Source of the DNA: JBBQCW01 sp038319025
GTDB lineage: Bacteria; Actinomycetota; Thermoleophilia; Solirubrobacterales; Solirubrobacteraceae
DNA: 64,000 nucleotides
Reading direction: 5' to 3'
Assembly: GCA_038319025.1 (NCBI GenBank)
Contig: JBBQCW010000001.1
Location: 248,001-312,000 of the forward strand
Shown in pieces: positions 26,611 to 37,090 of this stretch (the first letter of the stretch is position 1; each line of letters begins with the position of its first letter). Position numbers and translations under genes: made by a program. Below the pieces are notes generated by a model, which had not been told where the DNA came from, searched no databases, and was given only the letters and a program-made list of their open reading frames with translations.

Positions 26611-27333
26611 ATGGGCGCAGCGCTGAAGACCGAAGCCGTCGTGTTGCGCTCCATCCGTTACGGAGAAGCCGACCGGATCGTCCACTGCTACACGCCCTAC
26701 CGCGGCCGCATCGCCGCCATCGCCAAGGGGTCACGCCGTACGAAAAGCCGTTTCGGTGGGCGGTTGGAGCCGTTTTTCCGGCTGTCGCTCGTGTTGCACG
26801 AAGGCCGCTCCGATCTGCACACCGTCACGGCGGCCGAGACGTTGGACGGATACGCGACGCTGCGCCACGACGGGCCGGCGCTCGACAGCGCGGCCCGCGC
26901 ATGCGACGCCACCGGTCGACTGTTCGAGACAACCGAGCCGCACCCTGACGTCTACCACCTGCTCTGCAACGAGCTCGCGCTGCTGGACCGCGATCCGACG
27001 CAGGCCACGCACGCCAACCAGCTCGCTTACCGGCTCAAGCTGCTGCTGGCTGCGGGGCTCGCGCCTCACCTCTCGGCGTGCACCGTGTGTGGGGAGCGCG
27101 AGGAGCTGTACGGATTCTCCGGAGCCGCCGGTGGCGTGGTGTGTGCCGCCTGCGAAGCGTCGGCCTTCCCGCTGGAGGCGGAGGCCCACACGTTCATGGT
27201 CGAAGCGCTGGGCCGGCCCCTCGCGCTGGCCCCTGCCGCCTCGCCACGTGCGCTCGCTCAGGCCGAACGGGCGATCGCCGCTACCGGTGAGCACCACGCG
27301 AACGTGCGGCTTCGCTCGGCTCGTGCCGCGTGA
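26611..27333 (+). CDS. recO: DNA repair protein RecO
   Basis: Loads RecA onto SSB-coated DNA in the RecFOR pathway. The 240-residue form begins MGAALKTEAVVLRSIRYGEADRIV, the family start, six bases after GGGGAGG (26598-26604); an earlier ATG at 26575 has no such site. An OB fold lies at about 1-80, with a helical C-terminal domain and a zinc site (CTVCG and CAAC, about 20 residues apart). Confidence 0.9.
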   Translation: MGAALKTEAVVLRSIRYGEADRIVHCYTPYRGRIAAIAKGSRRTKSRFGGRLEPFFRLSLVLHEGRSDLHTVTAAETLDGYATLRHDGPALDSAARACDATGRLFETTEPHPDVYHLLCNELALLDRDPTQATHANQLAYRLKLLLAAGLAPHLSACTVCGEREELYGFSGAAGGVVCAACEASAFPLEAEAHTFMVEALGRPLALAPAASPRALAQAERAIAATGEHHANVRLRSARAA

Positions 27334-27358
27334 AGGACGCGACGGGCGAGCGCGCCGG

Positions 27359-27364
27359 TAGGAT
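27359..27364 (+). promoter_or_regulatory. -10 hexamer TAGGAT of ppdK
   Basis: TAGGAT ends nine bases before the ppdK GTG at 27374; the same hexamer precedes the lipoprotein gene at 37091. Confidence 0.5.
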
Positions 27365-27373
27365 CACGTCGCA

Positions 27374-30046
<2,673 letters not shown>

Positions 30047-30076
30047 CCCGGGCGGGGGCTCCGCTCGCCGCGGTGC

Positions 30077-30082
30077 GAGAAT
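30077..30082 (+). promoter_or_regulatory. -10-like hexamer GAGAAT of dgt
   Basis: GAGAAT ends six bases before the dgt ATG at 30089. The same variant precedes ruvC at a similar distance. Confidence 0.3.
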
Positions 30083-30088
30083 CGACGG

Positions 30089-31129
30089 ATGGACGTCGAC
30101 GCTGCCCCCGGACCGGTCGCCGCCGCCTTTGCGGCGCGGCAGGCCGCGCGCGAGGATCGCGAGCTCGCGGACGGCGCCGCGCGCTCTTATCCGGCCGACC
30201 GCCTGCTTCCGGAGACGGACTGCGGGTTGCGGACGCCGCTGCAGCGCGACCGCGACCGGATCGTGCACAGCAAGGCGTTCCGGCGGCTCAAGCACAAGAC
30301 CCAGGTGTTCGTGGCGCCGGAGGGCGATCACTACCGCACGCGGCTGACCCACACGATCGAGGTCACCCAGATCGCCCGAACCGTCGCCCGGGCACTGTCG
30401 CTGAACGAGGATCTGACCGAGGCCGTCGGTTTGGGGCACGACTTGGGCCACCCGCCGTTCGGGCACATCGGCGAGGCGGTGCTTGACCGCTGCCTCACCG
30501 AGCGCTGGGATCGAGGCTTCCGGCACTACGAGCATTCGTTGCGCGTGGTCGACGTGCTCGAGCGCGACGGGCGGGGCCTGAACCTGACGGCGGATGTGCG
30601 GGACGGCATCGTCTGCCACTCCGGCCGCGCACCGATGCCGCGTACGCTGGAAGGAAGGATCGTGCGGATCGTGGACCGGGTGGCCTACCTCAACCACGAC
30701 ATCGACGACGCGCTGCGGGCCAGGGTCCTGGATCCTGAGCGCCTGCCGGTTGACGCGATCGCCGTGCTCGGCGACACCGGCTCGGAGAGGATCGACACGC
30801 TGGTCCACGACCTTGTCGAGCATTCCGCGGAGGCCGGGGACATCGTGCAGGGTCAATCGTGCGGCGCGGCGATGGGGGAACTGCGCGACTTCATGTTCGA
30901 GCACGTTTACCTGGGGCCGGCCGCGCGGACCGAGCACAGCAAGATCGAGACCGTCCTGGGCTCCCTGTTTCGTCACTACGCTGATCATCCGGAGGAGTTG
31001 CCGGACGGCGGGGGTGCTCCCGGGGCGGATATCGCCCAGCGCGTGACTGACTATCTGGCGGGCATGACCGATCGATACTGCATCCGGGCGTTCGAGGATC
31101 TGTCCGTGCCCGACGCGTTCGCGCGATAG
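30089..31129 (+). CDS. dgt: deoxyguanosinetriphosphate triphosphohydrolase-like HD protein
   Basis: HD-superfamily enzyme that cleaves dNTPs to deoxynucleoside and triphosphate. It has 346 residues. DCGLRTPLQRDRDRIVHSKAFRRLKHKTQVF is the usual opening. The metal ligands are in RLTHTIEV, GLGHDLGHPPFGHIGE and the later aspartate in DRVAYLNHDIDDALR. It lies eleven bases upstream of dnaG, an association common in Actinobacteria, and probably forms an operon with it. Confidence 0.92.
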   Translation: MDVDAAPGPVAAAFAARQAAREDRELADGAARSYPADRLLPETDCGLRTPLQRDRDRIVHSKAFRRLKHKTQVFVAPEGDHYRTRLTHTIEVTQIARTVARALSLNEDLTEAVGLGHDLGHPPFGHIGEAVLDRCLTERWDRGFRHYEHSLRVVDVLERDGRGLNLTADVRDGIVCHSGRAPMPRTLEGRIVRIVDRVAYLNHDIDDALRARVLDPERLPVDAIAVLGDTGSERIDTLVHDLVEHSAEAGDIVQGQSCGAAMGELRDFMFEHVYLGPAARTEHSKIETVLGSLFRHYADHPEELPDGGGAPGADIAQRVTDYLAGMTDRYCIRAFEDLSVPDAFAR

Positions 31130-31139
31130 TGCTGCTCTG

Positions 31140-32945
31140 ATGGCCCGCTACGCCGACGACGCGAAGGAACAGGTACGCGACCGCGTGGATTTCGCGGATC
31201 TCGTGTCGTCCAAGGTCGAGCTGCAGCGCTCGGGGATCAATCAGCTGAAGGGCCTTTGCCCGTTCCACGACGAGCGCTCGCCTTCGTTCGGGATAAACCC
31301 CATCGACAAGCTCTATTACTGCTTCGGCTGTGGTGAGGGCGGCGACGTGTTCGACTTTGTGATGAAGACGGAGGGCATGCAGTTCAAGGAGGCGCTCGAG
31401 TACCTGGCCGATCGCTACGGCGTGACCCTGGAGGTTCAGGACGAGGATCCGCAGGCCGCCGAACGTCGGCGCGAACGCGAGCGGCTGTTCGAGCTGCTCG
31501 AACGCACGACGCAGTACTACGAGCGGTACCTGTGGGAGTCCGCGGAGGCTGAGCAGGCGCGCACCTACCTGGCCGAGCGCGGCTTGAGCACCGAGGCGCT
31601 GAAGGCCTACCGCGTGGGGTTTGCGCCGGCCGGGTGGGACAAGGTGCTTCTGGTCACGCGGCGGGCGGGCTTCAGCGAGGCGGAGCTTTACGCCGCGGGG
31701 CTGGTGACGCGCTCGCAGAGCAATCCGGGCCGCGTGTACGACCGCTTCAGGCGGCGGATCATCTTCCCGCTGGCCGATACGCGCGGCCGCGTCGTGGGTT
31801 TCGGCGCGCGAGCGATGTCGCCCGACGAGAAGGCCAAGTACCTCAACTCTCCGGAGAGCGGGCTGTTCCACAAGGGCAAGCTGCTCTACGGTGCGCATCT
31901 GGCCCGGACGGCGGCGGCGAAGGCCGGGTCGGTGATCGTCACCGAGGGCTATACGGACGTGATCGCGCTCCATCAGGCCGGGCTCGAAAACGCCGTGTGC
32001 ATCATGGGGACGTCGCTGACCGAGGACCAAGTGGGGGAGCTGGTGCGGCTCGCCCCGCGGAGCGTCCTGGCGCTCGATGCCGACAACGCGGGGCAGGAGG
32101 CGATGCTGCGGGCGGCGCGGGTCGCCGAGGGCCGGCGGTTGGAGTTGCGCGTGGCGACGATGCCCGCCGGGCAGGATCCCGCCGAGCTCGTGCAGGTCGA
32201 GGGGCCCGAAGCGGTCGCCGCGATCGTCGCGGCCTCTGTTCCGTTCGTTCGTTTCCAGGTCGACCGCCTCCTGGCGCGGGGGAATACGGAGGACCCGGAG
32301 GGCAAGGACCAGCTGATCGCCGCGATCCGGCCGGTCTTGTCGGCGATGGCCCCGAGCGTCTTGCGCGAGGATCTGGCCCGCCACGTGGCTGACCGCCTGC
32401 GCTTGTCGCCGGCCTTGGCGGCAATGCTGACTGAGCCGGTGCCGGGCGGTGGTGGGCCGGCAGAGCCGACCCTGCCGGTGGCTGATACAGGCGCGGTGCC
32501 GGACGCAGTCGGTCCGCGGCAAGTTGACCGGGGCGAGCGCGTGGAGCGCACGTTCCTGACGCTGTGCTTGGCGTTGCCGACCGCGGGCACGGAATATCTG
32601 GCCCTCGTGCGCCCGGAGGAACACTTTTCGACGCCACTGCTCCGCCGGACGGCGGGATACCTGCAGGCTCATCTGGCGGCGCCTACGGCGGCGCTGCCCG
32701 AGGACGATCAGGCGCTGGTCGGTCTCGTCCAGCAGATGGCGGTCCGCGCCGGCCAGGCGACCGCCACCCCCGCCGCGCTGCGCATCGAGTACCTCCAGCT
32801 GGACAGTGCGCGCCTGGACCGGGCGATGGCCACAGCGCGCCACGAGGGCACCGGCATCGGCGCCCTCGCTGTGGAGCGCGGAAAGCTGCGGGCGGAGCTT
32901 GACGCGGCGATGCATGAGGCGATGGAGGAGCAGCCGGCGGAGTAG
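31140..32945 (+). CDS. dnaG: DNA primase
   Basis: Synthesises RNA primers for replication. It has 601 residues. The N-terminal zinc-binding domain has CPFH and CFGC ligands (about 38-66), the catalytic core RNIIFPL-like segment reads RRIIFPLADTRGRVVGFGAR, and the TOPRIM motifs are VIVTEGYTDVIALHQAG and VLALDADNAGQEA. The C-terminal helicase-binding region (about 450-601) is diverged. DnaB-interaction residues cannot be judged by eye. Confidence 0.96.
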   Translation: MARYADDAKEQVRDRVDFADLVSSKVELQRSGINQLKGLCPFHDERSPSFGINPIDKLYYCFGCGEGGDVFDFVMKTEGMQFKEALEYLADRYGVTLEVQDEDPQAAERRRERERLFELLERTTQYYERYLWESAEAEQARTYLAERGLSTEALKAYRVGFAPAGWDKVLLVTRRAGFSEAELYAAGLVTRSQSNPGRVYDRFRRRIIFPLADTRGRVVGFGARAMSPDEKAKYLNSPESGLFHKGKLLYGAHLARTAAAKAGSVIVTEGYTDVIALHQAGLENAVCIMGTSLTEDQVGELVRLAPRSVLALDADNAGQEAMLRAARVAEGRRLELRVATMPAGQDPAELVQVEGPEAVAAIVAASVPFVRFQVDRLLARGNTEDPEGKDQLIAAIRPVLSAMAPSVLREDLARHVADRLRLSPALAAMLTEPVPGGGGPAEPTLPVADTGAVPDAVGPRQVDRGERVERTFLTLCLALPTAGTEYLALVRPEEHFSTPLLRRTAGYLQAHLAAPTAALPEDDQALVGLVQQMAVRAGQATATPAALRIEYLQLDSARLDRAMATARHEGTGIGALAVERGKLRAELDAAMHEAMEEQPAE

Positions 32946-32992
32946 TTTGTGGGGCCGCGTAAGTGCAGACGCAGAGCGGGATTACGTCCGGT

Positions 32993-33012
32993 ATGCGAAC
33001 TAGTGTTCGTAT
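32993..33012. promoter_or_regulatory. LexA (SOS) box overlapping the HNH-gene promoter
   Basis: The core CGAAC-TAGT-GTTCG (32996-33009) matches the actinobacterial and Bacillus LexA operator, with arms extending to ATGCGAAC and GTTCGTAT (one mismatch). The -10 TAGTGT at 33001-33006 lies inside it, so LexA would block transcription directly. Confidence 0.65.
33001..33006 (+). promoter_or_regulatory. -10 hexamer TAGTGT of the HNH gene
   Basis: TAGTGT ends seven bases before the ATG at 33014 and is embedded in the centre and right arm of the LexA palindrome. Confidence 0.5.
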
Positions 33013-33013
33013 C

Positions 33014-33682
33014 ATGGATAGGGACGATCTAGAGCGAAAGCTGGCGGCGGGTCAGTCGCTGGCGGAGATCGGGCGGGCGTTGGAGCGGAACCCTTCAACG
33101 GTGAGCTATTGGGTCAAGAAACACGGTCTCGAACTCTCCGCGACTGCGCGACACCGGCCCCGGGGGGTGCTGCCGGAGGACATCTTGCGTCGACTGATCG
33201 CAGACGGCCAGTCGACTCGTCAGATCGCCGCTGCGGTCGGTCGCAGCCAGGCCACGGTGAGGCACTGGCTTGGGCGCTACGGCCTCAAGACCGCAGTACG
33301 ACCGGCGGTGATAGGTCGATCCACCGCCAAGCATCCGATTTTCGAGGCCACGTGTCACGTCCACGGCGCGACGAGCTTCAGTCGGCGGGGAGGATCACGG
33401 TTCTGCTTGCGGTGTCGCTCCGAGGCTGTAGCGGCGTGGCGGCGCCGGACCAAGAGGCGCCTGGTCGAAGAGGCAGGAGGGGAATGTCGCACGTGCGGCT
33501 ACGACCGGTGCCAAGCCGCACTTCAGTTCCATCACACGGACCCGGCGACCAAGCGCTTTGCCATCTCGCACCTGGGCGTTACGAGATCGTATGAGCGGAT
33601 ACGCGAGGAAGCGGCAAAGTGCGTGCTCCTGTGCTCAAACTGCCACGCTGAGGTGGAGGCGGGCGTGCGCGACCTTCCGTAA
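33014..33682 (+). CDS. HNH endonuclease with two helix-turn-helix units, SOS-controlled
   Basis: A 222-residue protein. Two homologous DNA-binding units occupy about 1-40 (LAAGQSLAEIGRALERNPSTV, then SYWVKKHGL) and about 55-92 (IADGQSTRQIAAAVGRSQAT, then VRHWLGRYGL). A CxxC pair follows (CHVHG, CLRC), then a C-terminal HNH domain with CRTCGYDRC, LQFHHTDP and CVLLCSNCHAEVEAG, which provide zinc-binding cysteines and the catalytic histidines. The layout suits a site-specific nicking or homing-type nuclease. It stands alone between dnaG and tRNA-Asn behind a LexA box, so DNA damage should induce it. The target is unknown. Confidence 0.82.
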   Translation: MDRDDLERKLAAGQSLAEIGRALERNPSTVSYWVKKHGLELSATARHRPRGVLPEDILRRLIADGQSTRQIAAAVGRSQATVRHWLGRYGLKTAVRPAVIGRSTAKHPIFEATCHVHGATSFSRRGGSRFCLRCRSEAVAAWRRRTKRRLVEEAGGECRTCGYDRCQAALQFHHTDPATKRFAISHLGVTRSYERIREEAAKCVLLCSNCHAEVEAGVRDLP

Positions 33683-33722
33683 GATCTGCGCCGCTGCCAA
33701 GTTTCAGCGGTAGCTAAGACGG

Positions 33723-33795
33723 TCCGGGGTATCTCAATTGGCAGAGAGTTCGACTGTTAATCGAAAGGTTGTGGGTTCGAGTCCCACCCCCGGAG
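33723..33795 (+). tRNA. tRNA-Asn (GTT)
   Basis: A 73-base cloverleaf. The acceptor stem TCCGGGG pairs with CCCCGGA, the D arm is TCTC/GAGA, and the anticodon stem TTCGA/TCGAA encloses loop CTGTTAA (anticodon GTT). The T arm is GTGGG-TTCGAGT-CCCAC. The discriminator base is G, as expected for asparagine. CCA is not encoded. A strong terminator follows. Confidence 0.95.
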
Positions 33796-33812
33796 TACAG
33801 CTCCTCAGTCCA

Positions 33813-33840
33813 AGAAACCCCGCCCTAGTGCGGGGTTTCT
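33813..33840. terminator. strong hairpin terminator after tRNA-Asn
   Basis: AGAAACCCCGC, loop CCTAGT, GCGGGGTTTCT is a perfect 11-base stem with A- and T-rich flanks inside the arms. It can act in both directions, ending tRNA-Asn on one strand and the glycosyltransferase operon on the other. Confidence 0.8.
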
Positions 33841-33934
33841 GCGTCAAGCACCAGCTGGAAGCCGCGCCCCCGCAGGCCCACCGGTCGAGTGCCACCATCG
33901 GCCCGCCCAGCGGGCAGGATGTGGCACTCGATGC

Positions 33935-35140
33935 TCAGCGCGTCGCCAGATGCTCGATATGCCCCGCGGCGACCGCGCCCGGGTCGGCGCCCGCCAGCCA
34001 CGCGCCGACATCTGCGGCGCGTGCTCGCAGTGCGCTGTCACCGACGGCCTGGCCCACGGCGAGGCGCATCGTGCGTGGGCTGACGAGTCGCCGCGGCACC
34101 CGCACACCCACACCGGCCCAGTCGATCCGTGCGGCGTTCTCGTTCATGTCGCCCGCCACGGGCACCGCCACGACGGCGCACCCTGAGGCCAGCGCCCGCG
34201 CGACCGTGCCGTGGCCGGCGTGGCAGACGACCACGTCGCACTGCGGCATCGTGCGCGCGTACGACACCCACTCGACCAAGCGGGCGTTGGCCGGCACCCG
34301 CAGGGGCGACGACGGCACACGGCGGTTCCACGTGGCGAGCACACGCACCGGCAGGTCGGCCAGCCCCTCCAAAGCGGCCCGCAGCATCACGTGCCCGGCA
34401 TCCTGCGAGGTCGACGGGGCGACCAGGACCAGGGGCTCGTCCCCCGGCGGCAGCTCGACCTCATCCGCCGGTGGCTCCCACAACATCGGCCCGACCACCT
34501 GCGCCCAGTGCGGCCAATCGCGGTGGTACTCAAGCTGCGGGAACGTCGCCACCATCGTCAAGTTCCGACTCAGACCTCCGTGTAACGCGTTCACCGGCGG
34601 CAGCTCCAGCCGCCGCCGCGTCTCGTTGAGCTCGTCGCGGCCCAGCCGGAGCCCGCGCTCCACGAGCGGATCCAGCATCGACCAGCCGCGTCGCCCAACG
34701 GAAGTCCGCGGCCAGCGGGCACCCATCGAGTACGGGGGCGCGCCTGGCGAGCCCATCGGGAACACGTGGGGGATGAGCGTGGCCCAGGGCACCCCGGCGC
34801 GCTCGGCGGCCAGCGCGGGCGCCAGGGTCAGGATGTCGGCCACCGCGACATCCGGTCGAACGCAGGCCACCAGCGCATCCGTCTCCCGCGCAGCCCGCAC
34901 CACCGCCTCGTACGGCTTCAACGGCCGATCCATGGTGGGGAACACGTGGTACTCAGGCGCCGCGGCGAACGTCATGCCCTCGGCAACGACCGCCTCTTCC
35001 CAGCGGGCCCACGTCTGCAACGTGACGTCGTGGCGCCGGGCCACGAGCCCGCGGCCCAGTGCGATCATCGGGAACGCGTGGCCGGGGTCGCCGAAGGCGC
35101 CCAGCAACACCTTCAGGGGACGGATGTTCGGCGCCGACAT
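33935..35140 (-). CDS. GT1-family glycosyltransferase (macrolide/UDP-glucuronosyl type)
   Basis: A 401-residue glycosyltransferase of the GT-B fold. The N-terminal acceptor domain begins LKVLLGAFGDPGHAFPMIALGRGL. The C-terminal donor domain has VLVAPSTSQD and the family signature VVVCHAGHGTVARALASGCAVVAVPVAGDMNENA. The acceptor may be a lipid, sterol or secondary metabolite. The ATG at 35140 is chosen because the chain becomes conserved there; 56 further in-frame codons upstream overlap the LLM gene and are unconserved. It is the third gene of an SDR-LLM-GT1 operon. Confidence 0.85.
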   Translation of the reverse strand: MSAPNIRPLKVLLGAFGDPGHAFPMIALGRGLVARRHDVTLQTWARWEEAVVAEGMTFAAAPEYHVFPTMDRPLKPYEAVVRAARETDALVACVRPDVAVADILTLAPALAAERAGVPWATLIPHVFPMGSPGAPPYSMGARWPRTSVGRRGWSMLDPLVERGLRLGRDELNETRRRLELPPVNALHGGLSRNLTMVATFPQLEYHRDWPHWAQVVGPMLWEPPADEVELPPGDEPLVLVAPSTSQDAGHVMLRAALEGLADLPVRVLATWNRRVPSSPLRVPANARLVEWVSYARTMPQCDVVVCHAGHGTVARALASGCAVVAVPVAGDMNENAARIDWAGVGVRVPRRLVSPRTMRLAVGQAVGDSALRARAADVGAWLAGADPGAVAAGHIEHLATR

Positions 35141-35165
35141 CACCGGTCGGCGCCGAGCACGATCG

Positions 35166-36209
35166 TCAGGCCGCGGCGGCCTCGGCGAGGAGGCGCAGCT
35201 GCTCGATGCGCGCGTCCTGCGTCCAGGCCACCGGTGTGACACCGAGCGTCCCGACGCCGGCCTCGCGGAACGCGGCGAGGCGGTCACGTACGTGCTCGAC
35301 CGGTCCAATCAGGGAGACGGCGTCGATCAACTCGTTCGGAACGGCCGCCATCGCCTCCTCCTTCTTGCCGTCCAGGTACAGGTCCTGGATCTCCTGCGCA
35401 GCGTCGTCGAAGCCGTAGCGACGCACGAGCTGGTTGTAAAAGTTCTTGTCGCGCGAGCCCATCCCGCCGACGTACAGCGCGATGAACGGCCGGGTCAGAT
35501 CCCGAGCGGCCTCCCAGTCCTCACCGATGTAGAACTGCGCGGTGGGCGCAAAGTCCACGTCGTCGATCGTCTTGCCGTTGCCCGCACGGTCGATGCCGGT
35601 CTGCAACTCGTTGCGCATGACCGTAGCGTGCTCGGGGGAGAACAAAGTGGGGATGACCCCGTCAGCGATCTCGCCGGCCAGCTGCATGTTCTTGGGCCCG
35701 ATCGCGGCGATGTAGATCGGCATTCGCTCCTGGACGGGGGCGATCGTCAGCTTCAACGCCTTGCCCGGGCCGTCGGGCAGAGGCAGCTGGATCGTCTCGC
35801 CGTCGTAGTTGAGGCGTTCGCGCGCCAGCGTCATCCGGAGCACCTCGACGTACTCGCGGGTGCGTTGGAGCTGCTTGGCGAATCGCACCCCGTGCCAGCC
35901 TTCGCTGACCTGCGGCCCCGAGGAACCGATCCCCAAGATCATCCGGCCGCCCGAGAGCTGGTCGATCGTGGCGGCGGTCATCGCCGTCATCGCCGCTGAC
36001 CGGCCCGGCATCTGCAGGATTCCTGAACCGAGGCGGATCGTGGAGGTCTGCCCGGCCAGCCAAGCGAGCACGGTGGCCGCGTCGGACCCGTAAGCCTCGG
36101 CCGTCCACACGGAGTCGTAGCCGAGGCGCTCGGCCTCCTGGACGATCGTCAGCTGATCCTGGCTTGAGAACCCGAGGCCCCAGTAGCCGATGTGTACGCC
36201 GAGCTTCAT
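35166..36209 (-). CDS. LLM-class F420-dependent oxidoreductase
   Basis: A 347-residue TIM-barrel protein of the luciferase-like family. MKLGVHIGYWGLGFSSQDQL and EAERLGYDSVWTAEAYGSDA open the barrel, RLGSGILQMPGRSAAMTAMTAATIDQLSGGR is the usual strand-4 segment, and LGIGSSGPQVSEGWHGV the cofactor region. The HxYWG-type start is common in mycobacterial F420 enzymes; FMN use cannot be excluded. It lies two bases after the SDR stop and 25 bases before the GT1 gene, so the three probably form one transcript. Confidence 0.87.
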   Translation of the reverse strand: MKLGVHIGYWGLGFSSQDQLTIVQEAERLGYDSVWTAEAYGSDAATVLAWLAGQTSTIRLGSGILQMPGRSAAMTAMTAATIDQLSGGRMILGIGSSGPQVSEGWHGVRFAKQLQRTREYVEVLRMTLARERLNYDGETIQLPLPDGPGKALKLTIAPVQERMPIYIAAIGPKNMQLAGEIADGVIPTLFSPEHATVMRNELQTGIDRAGNGKTIDDVDFAPTAQFYIGEDWEAARDLTRPFIALYVGGMGSRDKNFYNQLVRRYGFDDAAQEIQDLYLDGKKEEAMAAVPNELIDAVSLIGPVEHVRDRLAAFREAGVGTLGVTPVAWTQDARIEQLRLLAEAAAA

Positions 36210-36211
36210 GC

Positions 36212-36967
36212 TCACGCCCCAGGAACCGGGATGCCATCGTCGGCCGTCAGGCCGCCGCCCGGCTGCTCGAATCGGATCTCGGGGATCACGCAGCCGGGGG
36301 AGGTGCGAAGCAGATAGCGAACCGCTTCGGCGATGTCGAGCGGCTCGATCATCGAATCCGCGGGAACATGCTCCTTGACGAAGTCGGTCATCGGTGTGTC
36401 CACGAAGCCGGGGCACAGCGCCGTGTTCTTGATGCCGGCGCCCGCCAGCTCCTTGTTCATGGCTTGGGTAAAGCCGATCACGCCGTGCTTGGTCGCCGAG
36501 TAGACCGACAGCCAGGCTTCGCCGCGGATGCCGGAGATCGACGAGGTGTTCACGACGAGCGCGTTCTTGTGCTCTCCGCCGGCGACGCGCAAGAGGGGAA
36601 GCGCTTCGCGGTAGAACAGGAAGATGGAGCGCAGGTTCGTGGCCAGCTGCAAGTCGATCTTCTTGGTGGACAGTTCGTCGGCCAGTTCGCCCATGCCCAC
36701 ACCGGCGTTGTTCACGAGCACATCCAGGCGCCCGAAACGCTCGCCGTGCTGCTCGACGACCGAGGCGATGGTGCCCTCGTCGCCCAGGTTGCCGGCGATG
36801 TGCTGGACGTCGTAGCCCTTCGCTCGCAGGCCGTCCGCAGCCGCCTCGAGCTTGTCGGGGCGACGCGCAGCGACGGTCAGCCCGTAGCCCTCCTCGCCCA
36901 ACATCTCGGCGATGGCGAGTCCGATCCCGCTCGATGCCCCGGTGACGATTGCCGCGCGTTCAGCCAT
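36212..36967 (-). CDS. short-chain dehydrogenase/reductase
   Basis: A 251-residue classical SDR. The nucleotide-binding loop is TGASSGIG near residue 10, NNAG lies in VLVNNAGVGMGEL, and the catalytic Ser/Tyr/Lys are in NTSSISG and YSATKHG. An AARRPDK stretch suggests NADP preference. It is the first gene of the SDR-LLM-GT1 operon. Unlike most genes here it has a real Shine-Dalgarno (AAGGAG, 36977-36982) nine bases before the ATG. The substrate is unknown. Confidence 0.9.
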   Translation of the reverse strand: MAERAAIVTGASSGIGLAIAEMLGEEGYGLTVAARRPDKLEAAADGLRAKGYDVQHIAGNLGDEGTIASVVEQHGERFGRLDVLVNNAGVGMGELADELSTKKIDLQLATNLRSIFLFYREALPLLRVAGGEHKNALVVNTSSISGIRGEAWLSVYSATKHGVIGFTQAMNKELAGAGIKNTALCPGFVDTPMTDFVKEHVPADSMIEPLDIAEAVRYLLRTSPGCVIPEIRFEQPGGGLTADDGIPVPGA

Positions 36968-37077
36968 GTCCACTCTCTCCTTGATGATCGTGCCTGCCGC
37001 GGTATCCAATCACGGCACCGACGGGGGCGAAGGCACGCCTCGTTTTGCGATCGGCGCCTCGGCGCCAGCTCGCGTCA

Positions 37078-37083
37078 TAGGAT
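37078..37083 (+). promoter_or_regulatory. -10 hexamer TAGGAT of the lipoprotein gene
   Basis: TAGGAT ends seven bases before the ATG at 37091. Confidence 0.5.
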
Positions 37084-37090
37084 CCCGGCC

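Noticed and set aside
33735..35999. A 753-codon open frame on the forward strand across 33738-35999
   Set aside because: It begins inside tRNA-Asn and runs antisense to the GT1 and LLM genes, with Ser/Arg/Pro-rich low-complexity sequence.
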